Translations under genes and position numbers: made by a program
Part shown: positions 1 to 6,559 of the stretch, piece by piece
Layout: each line of letters starts with the position of its first letter
Position numbering within the stretch: position 1 is the stretch's first letter
NCBI GenBank assembly: GCA_019683665.1
Contig: JADGIB010000035.1
Coordinates: 1-17,521, forward strand
From: Solirubrobacteraceae bacterium
GTDB taxonomy: Bacteria > Actinomycetota > Thermoleophilia > Solirubrobacterales > Solirubrobacteraceae
DNA length: 17,521 nt
Direction: 5' to 3'
Notes under the pieces: generated by a model
What the model was told of the DNA's origin: nothing
The model's database searches: none
Seen by the model: the letters and a program-made list of their open reading frames with translations, nothing else

Positions 1-687
1 CCGCCCCGCCGCCGCCCCGCGCGCCGCGTACGTCAGTCGCACGTGGTGGGCGAAGCGCATCGGCAGCTCGATCCCGGCGCCCGCCGCGAGCCCCGGCGTC
101 TCCGTCCCCGCGCACACGACGGCGTGGCCGGCGCGCAGGACGGTCCCGTCGGCCAGCTCGACCCGGGCCGCGTCGCCGTCGCCGGCCACCGCCCGCACCG
201 TCGCGGTGCGCACCTCGACCCGCGCGGCGAGCGCGCGCAGCGTCCGCCGCACCCGGATCGACCCGGCCAGCGGGTCCCACAGCCCGTCGCCGAACGGGTG
301 GCCGGCGGCGAGCGCGGGCACCCGCTCGGCCGCCGCGTCCGCGGCCAGCGGCTCCCACGGCGCCGCGGCGGCGCCCATCGCCGCGCCCTGGCGCTCGCGC
401 ACGCCGGGGCCGAGCACGGCGAGCCCCTCGTCGCCGAGCAGCCGCCCGGCGCCGAGGTCGCGCTCCCAGCGCCGCCAGCCGTCGCGCGCCTCGAGCGCCA
501 GCGCGCACCGCCGCGGGTCGAGGTGGGCGACCCGGAAGATCCGGGCCAGCCCCGCCGACTGCTCGGCGCCGACGCCCGCGCGCTCGAGCACGAGCACGCG
601 GGCGCCCCGGCGGGTCAGCGCGACCGCGGCGGCCAGCCCGCAGATGCCGGCGCCGACGACGATGGCGTCGAGGCGCCGGTCAGACAC
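1..687 (-). CDS. FAD-dependent amine oxidase, sarcosine/N-methyltryptophan oxidase-like (partial, C-terminus outside window)
   Basis: About 229 N-terminal residues are visible; the gene runs off the left edge, so roughly 60 % of a typical 370-390-residue family member is seen. The N-terminus has the DAO-family dinucleotide-binding fold: AIVVGAGICGL (residues 8-18) followed by the acidic strand end VLVLERA with Glu35. ARIFR (48-52), then a charged segment and ALEA, resembles the SRIFR region of monomeric sarcosine and N-methyltryptophan oxidases. Such enzymes oxidise secondary or primary amines with O2 to an imine/aldehyde plus H2O2. The GTG start at 687 (MSDRRLDAIVV) overlaps the end of the aminotransferase gene by 8 bp, so the two are probably co-translated and share a pathway. 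No clear Shine-Dalgarno sequence is seen. The cysteine that binds FAD covalently in this family would lie outside the window. Substrate unknown; the DAO-family call is firm, the subfamily less so. Confidence 0.85.
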   Translation of the reverse strand, partial: MSDRRLDAIVVGAGICGLAAAVALTRRGARVLVLERAGVGAEQSAGLARIFRVAHLDPRRCALALEARDGWRRWERDLGAGRLLGDEGLAVLGPGVRERQGAAMGAAAAPWEPLAADAAAERVPALAAGHPFGDGLWDPLAGSIRVRRTLRALAARVEVRTATVRAVAGDGDAARVELADGTVLRAGHAVVCAGTETPGLAAGAGIELPMRFAHHVRLTYAARGAAAGR

Positions 688-2059
688 CGACGCCCATGTA
701 GGCGCCCGTGTCGGCCAGCACCTCGCCGAGGCGTTCGACGATCTCGTCCAGCAGCGCCCGGTCGGCGATGAGCGGCGGCGCGATCTGCAGGACCGAGTCG
801 CCGCGGTCGTCGCAGCGGGCGATGAGGCCGGCCTCCAGCAGCCGCTTCGGCAGGTAGCCGCGCAGCATCCGGTCGCGCTCGGGCTTGTCGAACGTCGCGT
901 TGCCGGCGTCGCGGACGAGCTCCATCGCCCAGAAGTAGCCGCGCCCGCGGGTGTCGCCGACGATCGGCAGCGACCGCAGCTCCTTCAGGCGCTCCTCCAG
1001 GTAGCCCTCGTTCGCGCGCACGTTCTCGAGGACCCCGTCGCGCTCGAAGATCTCGAGGTTGCGCAGCGCGACCGCGGCGGCGACCGGGTGCCCGCCGAAC
1101 GTGATCCCGTGGCGCAGCGGGTTGCCGGCCGTGTGGATCGTCTCGGCGATCCGGTCCGAGACGGCGACCGCGCCCATCGGCACGTACGCCGACGTGAGCC
1201 CCTTCGCGGTCGTGGCCATGTCGGGCACGACGCCCTCGCGCATGACGCCCAGCCACTCGCCGAGGCGGCCGAAGCCGCAGATGACCTCGTCGGCGACGAG
1301 CAGCGCGCCGGTCTCGTCGGCGATCTCGCGCAGCCCCGCCCAGTAGCCGGGCGGCGGGACGAGGCAGCCGCCCGCGTTCTGGACCGGCTCGGCGATGATG
1401 ACCGCGACCTCGTCGCGGCCGACGCGGTCGATCGTCTCCCGGACCTCGGCCAGCAGGCGCGCGCAGAACGCGGCCGGGTCGTCGCCGTCGGGCGCCCGGA
1501 ACGCGTTCGTGTTCGACACGTGGGTGACGTCGATCGCCGGCGGGCCGAAGATCTCCTTGAACCCGGGCACGCCGGTGAACGACAGCGCGCCGAGCGTGAC
1601 GCCGTGGTAGGCGTTGCGGCGGGCGATCGCCTTCAGCCGCTGCGGCTGGCCGATCGCGACGAAGTACTCGCGGGCGATCTTCCACATCGCCTCGACGGAG
1701 TCCGACCCGCCCCCGGTGAAGAAGAAGTGGTTGAGGTGGCCGGGGAACCGCTCGGCGAGCGCGTCGGCCAGCTCGATCGCCGGCGGGTGCGCGGTCGCCC
1801 AGTTCGTGTTGAACGGCAGCCGCTGCATCTGCGCGGCGATCGCGCTCGTCATCTCCTCGCCGTAGCTGTAGCCGAGCTGGGCGCAGAACAGCGACGACAG
1901 CGCGTCGATGTAGCGGCGGCCGCGCGTGTCGAACACGTACGGGCCCTCCCCGCGCTCCAGGACCAGGACCTCCTGGTCGGGCTGGTAGGCGACGGCGTGG
2001 TTCGTGAAGTGCAACAGCAGGTGCTCGCGCACCGTGTCCTGCAACAGCTCGTGGCTCAT
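680..2059 (-). CDS. Class III (omega) PLP-dependent aminotransferase
   Basis: 459 residues, full length for class III aminotransferases. TGGGSDSVEAMWK (115-127) is the phosphate-binding segment, LLVADEVICGFGR (253-265) carries the cofactor Asp257, and ATTAKGLTS (282-290) carries the Schiff-base Lys286. FGGHPVAAA (321-329) is the usual late motif. The DEVICGFGR and AKGLTSAYVPMGA signatures resemble the beta-alanine/putrescine/taurine:pyruvate group (SpuC/BauA-like), which moves a terminal amino group from a diamine or omega-amino acid to pyruvate. The ATG overlaps the stop of the upstream semialdehyde dehydrogenase by 4 bp (ATGA), and a GGAG lies 8 nt before it (2068-2071), which fixes the start. 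The pairing with a malonate-semialdehyde dehydrogenase recalls bauA/bauC of Pseudomonas, so beta-alanine is a reasonable amino donor, but a diamine cannot be excluded. Confidence 0.93.
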   Translation of the reverse strand: MSHELLQDTVREHLLLHFTNHAVAYQPDQEVLVLERGEGPYVFDTRGRRYIDALSSLFCAQLGYSYGEEMTSAIAAQMQRLPFNTNWATAHPPAIELADALAERFPGHLNHFFFTGGGSDSVEAMWKIAREYFVAIGQPQRLKAIARRNAYHGVTLGALSFTGVPGFKEIFGPPAIDVTHVSNTNAFRAPDGDDPAAFCARLLAEVRETIDRVGRDEVAVIIAEPVQNAGGCLVPPPGYWAGLREIADETGALLVADEVICGFGRLGEWLGVMREGVVPDMATTAKGLTSAYVPMGAVAVSDRIAETIHTAGNPLRHGITFGGHPVAAAVALRNLEIFERDGVLENVRANEGYLEERLKELRSLPIVGDTRGRGYFWAMELVRDAGNATFDKPERDRMLRGYLPKRLLEAGLIARCDDRGDSVLQIAPPLIADRALLDEIVERLGEVLADTGAYMGVGV

Positions 2060-3525
2060 GCCCAGCGCTCCGTGACGACCTTCTTGCGGGTGTAGAACTC
2101 GACGGCGTCGCGCCCGTTGGCGTGGAGGTCGCCGTCGATGGAGTCCTTCCAGCCGCTGAACGGGAACCAGGCGATCGGCGCGGCGACGCCCACGTTCACG
2201 CCGACCATGCCGGCCTGGACCCGGTAGCGGTATTCGCGGGCGGCGCCGCCCGACTCGGTGAAGATGACCGACGCGTTGCCGTAGCGCGACGCGTTGACGA
2301 GCTCGACCGCCGCGGCGAGGTCCGGCGCCCGCACGAGCGCGAGGATCGGCCCGAACAGCTCCTCGGTGAGGACGCGGTGGCCGGCCGGGACGTCGTCGAG
2401 GATCGTCGGCCCGAGGAACGCGCCGCCCGGACCCGGGTCGCCGCGCCCGTCGAGCACGACGCGGATCCCGTCGGCCTCGGCGGCGGCGATCTCGCCGGCG
2501 AGCCGCTCACGCGCCTGCGCGCTGACGACCGGGCACACGTCGGTGGCCGGGTCCATGCCGTCGCCGGTGCGCAGCTTCGACGCCGCCTCGACGAGCCGGT
2601 CGCGGGCGCGGTCCTGCTCCTCGCGGGTGCCGACGAGGACGGCGATCGAGCCGGCCAGGCAGCGCTGCCCGGCGGCGCCGAAGGCCGAGCCCATGACGCC
2701 GCCGACCATGACGTCCGGGTCGGCGTCGGGCATGATCACCATCGCGTTCTTCGCGCCGCCGAGCGCCTGGACGCGCTTGCCGTTCGCGGCGCCGCGCGAC
2801 ATGACGTGGCGGGCGGTCGCGGCCGAGCCGACGAACGAGATCGCGTCGACGCCCGGGTGGTCGAGGAGCGCGTTGACGACCGCCTCGCCGCCGTGGACGA
2901 GCGCGACGAGCCCGGCCGGGATCTCGTCGATCTCGGACACGAGCCGGACGATCCGCTCCGACGGCAGCGGGTCGCGCTCGGACGGCTTGAGGACGAACGC
3001 GTTGCCGCAGGCCAGCGCGTACGGCAGGAACCAGAGCGGGATCATCGCCGGGAAGTTGAACGGCGTGATCGCGCCGATGACGCCGACCGGCTGGCGGATG
3101 AGCGAGACGTCGACGCCGGTGGCGACGCCCTCCAGCGTCTCGCCCTTGAGCAGGTGCGGCATCCCGCACGCCGCCTCGACCGACTCGATCCCGCGCCCGA
3201 CCTCGGCGGCCGCGTCGGGCAGCGTCTTGCCCATGTCGCGGGTGACGAGCTCGGCGAGCTCGTCGCGGTGCTCGACCAGCGCGTCGCGCAGCGCGAAGAT
3301 CGCCCGGGTCCGCACCAGCGGCGAGGTCTCCCGCCAGGCCGCCTGCGCCCGCCGGGCGGCGGCGACCGCCGCGTCGACGTCGGCGGCGGTGCTCAGCGGC
3401 ACCTGGGCGAGCAGCTCGCCGGTCGCGGGGTTGCGGTCCTCGAGCACCTCGGCGCCCGAGGCGTCCCGCCACGCGCCGTCGATGAAGTTCTGCAGCGTGC
3501 GCACGCCGGTCAGCATGTCCGTCAT
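2056..3525 (-). CDS. mmsA: CoA-acylating (methyl)malonate-semialdehyde dehydrogenase
   Basis: 489 residues from the ATG at 3525; a GTG two codons upstream (3531) is an alternative, and neither has a good ribosome binding site. LQNFIDGAW near the N-terminus, AITPFNFPAMIPLWFLPYA (152-170), FVGS (231-234, NAD site) and FGAAGQRCLAGS (282-293, catalytic Cys289) are typical of MmsA/IolA enzymes. Where ordinary aldehyde dehydrogenases have ELGGK with a general-base Glu, this one has ALGGAKN (254-260), as expected for the CoA-dependent class. The family converts malonate or methylmalonate semialdehyde, NAD+ and CoA to acetyl-CoA or propionyl-CoA, CO2 and NADH. It overlaps the downstream aminotransferase by 4 bp, so the semialdehyde made by that enzyme is the likely substrate. 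An 88-94-nt leader with an inverted repeat precedes it. Confidence 0.93.
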   Translation of the reverse strand: MTDMLTGVRTLQNFIDGAWRDASGAEVLEDRNPATGELLAQVPLSTAADVDAAVAAARRAQAAWRETSPLVRTRAIFALRDALVEHRDELAELVTRDMGKTLPDAAAEVGRGIESVEAACGMPHLLKGETLEGVATGVDVSLIRQPVGVIGAITPFNFPAMIPLWFLPYALACGNAFVLKPSERDPLPSERIVRLVSEIDEIPAGLVALVHGGEAVVNALLDHPGVDAISFVGSAATARHVMSRGAANGKRVQALGGAKNAMVIMPDADPDVMVGGVMGSAFGAAGQRCLAGSIAVLVGTREEQDRARDRLVEAASKLRTGDGMDPATDVCPVVSAQARERLAGEIAAAEADGIRVVLDGRGDPGPGGAFLGPTILDDVPAGHRVLTEELFGPILALVRAPDLAAAVELVNASRYGNASVIFTESGGAAREYRYRVQAGMVGVNVGVAAPIAWFPFSGWKDSIDGDLHANGRDAVEFYTRKKVVTERWA

Positions 3526-3569
3526 GGGCACAGCGTCGCGCCGTGCGCACGCCGCCGACAGCGGCCAGA

Positions 3570-3600
3570 GCGTCGGAACGTCGCGGCGGCGGTCCGACGC
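3570..3600. repeat. Inverted repeat in the leader of the semialdehyde dehydrogenase gene
   Basis: The arms GCGTCGGA (3570-3577) and TCCGACGC (3593-3600) are perfect 8-base complements around a 15-nt G/C-rich loop. The element begins 19 nt after the stop of the upstream aminotransferase and ends about 40-45 nt before the downstream start. It could be an RNA hairpin that protects or attenuates the intergenic transcript, or an operator. No T-tract follows on the minus strand, so it is not a classical intrinsic terminator. The sequence is certain, the function is not. Confidence 0.5.
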
Positions 3601-3619
3601 CCTGTGTGGCCGCGTCCCG

Positions 3620-5005
3620 CTACGCGGTGAGGTCAGCCGCCATCTCCCGGAACACCGCGATGTAGTGGTCGATCGCCTCCTCGGTGTGGGTGACCGAGAG
3701 CGTCCACTCCTCCTCGCGCCCCGGGGTCATGAAGATGCCGCGGTTGGCGTTGTAGAGCCAGGCCAGCTCGGCCAGCTCGGCGTCCTGGTGGGCCTTGAAC
3801 GTCTCGTAGTCGACGACCTTCACCGGCGCGAACGTCACGCAGCCCTTCGAGCCGATGCCGATCGCGTAGCCGGGCAGCCGGTACTCGTCGACGACGGCCT
3901 GGCAGCCCTCGACGATGCGGTCGTTGAGGCGGTCGAGGTGCTCGTAGGCCTCCGGGGTCATGACCTCCAGCAGGCTGGCCCGGGCGGCGGCCATGCCGAG
4001 CGGGTTCCCGTTGTAGGTGCCGACCTGGTAGACGGTGCCGTCCTCGACGACGCGGGCGATCTCCTCGCTCATGCCGATCGCGCCCGACGGCAGGCCGCCG
4101 CCCAGCGCCTTCGCGAGCGTGACCATGTCGGGCAGGACCCCGAAGCGCTCGACCGCGCCGCCGGCGGCGATGCAGATGCCGGTCTTGACCTCGTCGAAGA
4201 TGAGGACGACCCCGTGCCTGGCGGTGATCTCGCGGACGGCCTCGAGGTAGCCGGGCTCGGGGAGCACGACCCCGAGGTTCATCATCGCCGCCTCCATGAT
4301 CACGCAGGCGGGCTTGCGGCCCTCGCGGTCGAGCTCGACGATCCGCCGCTCCATCGACTCGGCGTCGTTGAAGTGGACGGCGAAGACGTGGTCGACCGTC
4401 GACTGCGGGATGCCGCCGCCGTAGGGCAGCGAGACCGGCCGCTCGTGCGGGCCGATGCGGTCGTACTCGACCCCGATGCTGACCATCACCGTGTCGTGGT
4501 GGCCGTGGTAGGAGCCGAAGATCTTCATCACGTCGTCGCGGCCGGTGTAGGCGCGCGCGATCCGGATCGCGTCCATCGTCGACTCGCTGCCGGAGTTCGT
4601 GTAGCGCCACTTCGGCAGCCGGAAGCGCCGCGCGAGCTCCTCGGCGACGACGACGGCGTCCTCGGTCGGCGCGGCGAAGTGCGTGCCGGACGTGTAGCGC
4701 TCGGTGACGGCGCGGCCGATCGCCGGGTGGGCGTGGCCCTGGACCATCGACCCGAACCCGTTGTGGAAGTCCCACATCTCGTTGTCGTCGACGTCCCAGA
4801 CCTTCGGGCCCTCGCCGCGCTCGAGGTAGATCGGCCACGGGTCGCGCGACTGGTAGGAGGAGGCGACGCCCCCGGCCAGCGGCCTGCGCGCCCGCTCGTA
4901 CATGCGGCGCGACGCCTGCGTGCGCTCGTCGAGGCGCCGGGCCTCGCGCTCGGTCAGCTCCGCGATCCGCTCGCGGGGGATGGTGATCGTGTCGGTGGGG
5001 GTCAT
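3620..5005 (-). CDS. Class III aminotransferase, glutamate-1-semialdehyde-aminotransferase-like subgroup
   Basis: 461 residues. A charged, helical N-terminal extension (about 1-40) precedes the fold. YTNSGSESTMDAIRIAR (135-151) is the cofactor phosphate loop, YHGHHD (166-171) is the ring-stacking motif, LIFDEVKTG (268-276) carries Asp271, VTLAKALGGGLPSGA (295-309) carries the Schiff-base Lys299, and TYNGNPLGMAA (330-340) follows. The AKALGGGLPSGA and YNGNP motifs place it in the HemL-like subgroup. It is not taken to be the haem enzyme, because no haem genes are nearby and it sits between an aminoaldehyde dehydrogenase and a semialdehyde dehydrogenase. It probably transaminates an omega-amino acid to a semialdehyde. 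GGGGAG at 5013-5018 lies 7 nt before the ATG and the upstream gene ends 4 nt before it, so the two are coupled. Substrate is not readable from sequence. Confidence 0.92.
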   Translation of the reverse strand: MTPTDTITIPRERIAELTEREARRLDERTQASRRMYERARRPLAGGVASSYQSRDPWPIYLERGEGPKVWDVDDNEMWDFHNGFGSMVQGHAHPAIGRAVTERYTSGTHFAAPTEDAVVVAEELARRFRLPKWRYTNSGSESTMDAIRIARAYTGRDDVMKIFGSYHGHHDTVMVSIGVEYDRIGPHERPVSLPYGGGIPQSTVDHVFAVHFNDAESMERRIVELDREGRKPACVIMEAAMMNLGVVLPEPGYLEAVREITARHGVVLIFDEVKTGICIAAGGAVERFGVLPDMVTLAKALGGGLPSGAIGMSEEIARVVEDGTVYQVGTYNGNPLGMAAARASLLEVMTPEAYEHLDRLNDRIVEGCQAVVDEYRLPGYAIGIGSKGCVTFAPVKVVDYETFKAHQDAELAELAWLYNANRGIFMTPGREEEWTLSVTHTEEAIDHYIAVFREMAADLTA

Positions 5006-5009
5006 GCGC

Positions 5010-6455
5010 TCACTCCCCGAGGTTGAACATGACGTGCTTGATCCGCGTGTACTCCTCGAGGGCGTACGCGGAGAGGTCCTTCCCGTAGCCGGACTGGCCG
5101 AATCCGCCGTGCGGCATCTCCGACAGGAACGGGAGGTGGTCGTTGACCCACACGCAGCCGAAGTCCAGCTCGCGCGTGAAGCGCAGCGCCTGGCCGACGT
5201 CGCGGGTCCAGACCGAGGCCGACAGCCCGTAGGCGGAGTCGTTGGCCCAGGCGAGCGCCTGGTCGGCGTCGGCGGCGCGCTGGACCGAGACGACCGGGCC
5301 GAAGACCTCCTGCTGGACGATCTCGCTGTCCTGGGCCGGGTTGGCGACGACGGTCGGCGCGACGAAGAAGCCGCGCTCGCCGACGGCGCGGCCGCCGGTG
5401 AGGACCTCGGCGCCCGCGGCGGCGGCGCGCTCGACGAAGCCGAGGACGCGCTCGCGCTGGCGCTGCGAGATGACCGGGCCGAGCTCGACGCCGTCCTCGG
5501 ACGGGTCGCCGACGCGCAGCGACTCGGCCGCGGGCACGAGCGCCTCGAGCAGCCGGTCGTGGACCTTCGGCGTCGCGATGACGCGGCAGGCCGCGGTGCA
5601 GTCCTGGCCGGCGTTGAAGAACGACGACACGCGCAGGTTCGCGACGACCGCGTCGACGTCGGCGTCGTCGAGGACGACGACCGGGGCCTTGCCGCCGAGC
5701 TCGAGGTGGACGCGGGCGAGCGTGTCGGCCGCGGCGCGGGCGATCGCCTTGCCGGTCCCGACCGACCCGGTGAGCGAGACCATCCGCACCTGCGGGTGGG
5801 TGACGATCGACGTGCCGACCGGGTCGCCGTGGCCGGTGACGACGTTGAGCGTGCCGGGCGGCAGCAGGTCGGCGGCCAGCTCGGCCAGGCGGATCGTCGT
5901 CAGCGGCGTCAGCTCCGACGGCTTGAGGACGATCGCGTTGCCCGCCGCCAGCGCCGGGGCGATCTTCCAGACCGCCATCGCCAGCGGGTAGTTCCAGGGC
6001 GTGATCTGGCCGACGACCCCGACGGGCTCGCGCCGGATCGACGACGTGTAGCCCTCGAGGTACTCGCCGGTGGCCTTGCCCTCGAGCACGCGGGCGGCCC
6101 CGGCGAAGAAGCGCAGGTGGTCGCTGCACAGCGGGATCTCCTCGGCGGCGGCGGCCCGCGGCTTGCCGGCGTTGCGCGACTCGAGGCCGGTCAGCTCGTC
6201 GGCGTGCGCGTCGAGCCGGTCGGCGAGCTCGAGGAGCGCCTGGGCGCGCGTGGCCGGCGTCGCGCGGCCCCACTCGGGCGCGGCCTTCGCGGCGGCCTCG
6301 ACGGCCCGCGCGACGTCGTCGGCGTCGCCGAGCGGGACGCGGGCGATGACCTCCTCGGTGGCGGGGTCGATGACGTCCTCGAGCCGCCCGGCGACGGAGG
6401 GCACCGTCTCGCCGCCGACGACGTTGCCGAGGGTGATCTGCTCGGTGGCGCTCAT
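5010..6455 (-). CDS. patD: Aminoaldehyde dehydrogenase (gamma-aminobutyraldehyde dehydrogenase, PatD-like)
   Basis: 481 residues of the NAD(P)-dependent aldehyde dehydrogenase superfamily. ITPWNYPLAMAVWKIAPALA (151-170), KPSELTPLTT (178-187), LTGSVGTGK (228-236), LELGGKAP (251-258, general base Glu252) and FFNAGQDCTAACR (279-291, nucleophile Cys286) are all intact. The GQDCTAACR block and the C-terminal SEMPHGGFGQSGYGKD segment (445-460), with a tail ending in RIKHVM, closely resemble E. coli PatD (YdcW) from memory. PatD oxidises 4-aminobutyraldehyde (and other short aminoaldehydes) to the omega-amino acid. The ATG at 6455 is the natural N-terminus (MSATEQ), since further upstream the frame turns into Arg/Pro-rich nonsense. 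No Shine-Dalgarno sequence is seen; a -10-like CAGAAT ends 8 nt before the ATG, so a leaderless mRNA is possible. Chain length of the real substrate is uncertain. Confidence 0.92.
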   Translation of the reverse strand: MSATEQITLGNVVGGETVPSVAGRLEDVIDPATEEVIARVPLGDADDVARAVEAAAKAAPEWGRATPATRAQALLELADRLDAHADELTGLESRNAGKPRAAAAEEIPLCSDHLRFFAGAARVLEGKATGEYLEGYTSSIRREPVGVVGQITPWNYPLAMAVWKIAPALAAGNAIVLKPSELTPLTTIRLAELAADLLPPGTLNVVTGHGDPVGTSIVTHPQVRMVSLTGSVGTGKAIARAAADTLARVHLELGGKAPVVVLDDADVDAVVANLRVSSFFNAGQDCTAACRVIATPKVHDRLLEALVPAAESLRVGDPSEDGVELGPVISQRQRERVLGFVERAAAAGAEVLTGGRAVGERGFFVAPTVVANPAQDSEIVQQEVFGPVVSVQRAADADQALAWANDSAYGLSASVWTRDVGQALRFTRELDFGCVWVNDHLPFLSEMPHGGFGQSGYGKDLSAYALEEYTRIKHVMFNLGE

Positions 6456-6463
6456 GGCGATGG

Positions 6464-6489
6464 ATTCTGGTCGAGGCGAACGGCGTTCG
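6464..6489 (-). promoter_or_regulatory. Putative promoter and palindromic operator of the PatD-like gene
   Basis: Within the 104-bp gap 6456-6559 there is a perfect 13-bp palindrome, CGAACG-G-CGTTCG (6477-6489). On the minus strand it is followed 7 nt later by CAGAAT (6464-6469), a 4/6 match to a -10 box, 8 nt before the ATG. No good -35 box is visible. The palindrome would sit in the promoter spacer, a usual place for a repressor site. Twelve of its bases recur before the flavoprotein gene at 15661. The rest of the gap holds only G/C-rich sequence with no T-tract. Confidence 0.45.
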
Positions 6490-6559
6490 AGGCCCGACAG
6501 GGCGTCCAGCCCGCGCCGGGCCGCCGAGACGAGGTGTGTGGCCCCGCGGCCCGCCGCGC

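Noticed and set aside
1499..1508. GAACGCGTTC palindrome resembling the shared operator motif
   Set aside because: It lacks the central G spacing of the other two sites and lies in conserved coding sequence of the aminotransferase, far from any start.
3620..5005. Annotation of the second aminotransferase as the haem enzyme HemL
   Set aside because: Only general HemL-like subgroup features are visible, no haem-synthesis genes are nearby, and it is coupled to an aminoaldehyde dehydrogenase.
2294..5026. A 910-codon open frame on the plus strand, and similar long plus-strand frames such as 206-2095 and 6536-8932
   Set aside because: They run antisense to genes with intact catalytic motifs and translate to Arg/Ala/Ser/Pro-rich sequence with no recognisable fold. 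Such frames are expected at this GC content because stop codons are rare.
6509..6521. GCCCG-CGC-CGGGC hairpin after the amidohydrolase as an intrinsic terminator
   Set aside because: The stem is only 5 bp, there is no T-tract, and such G/C palindromes arise by chance at this composition.
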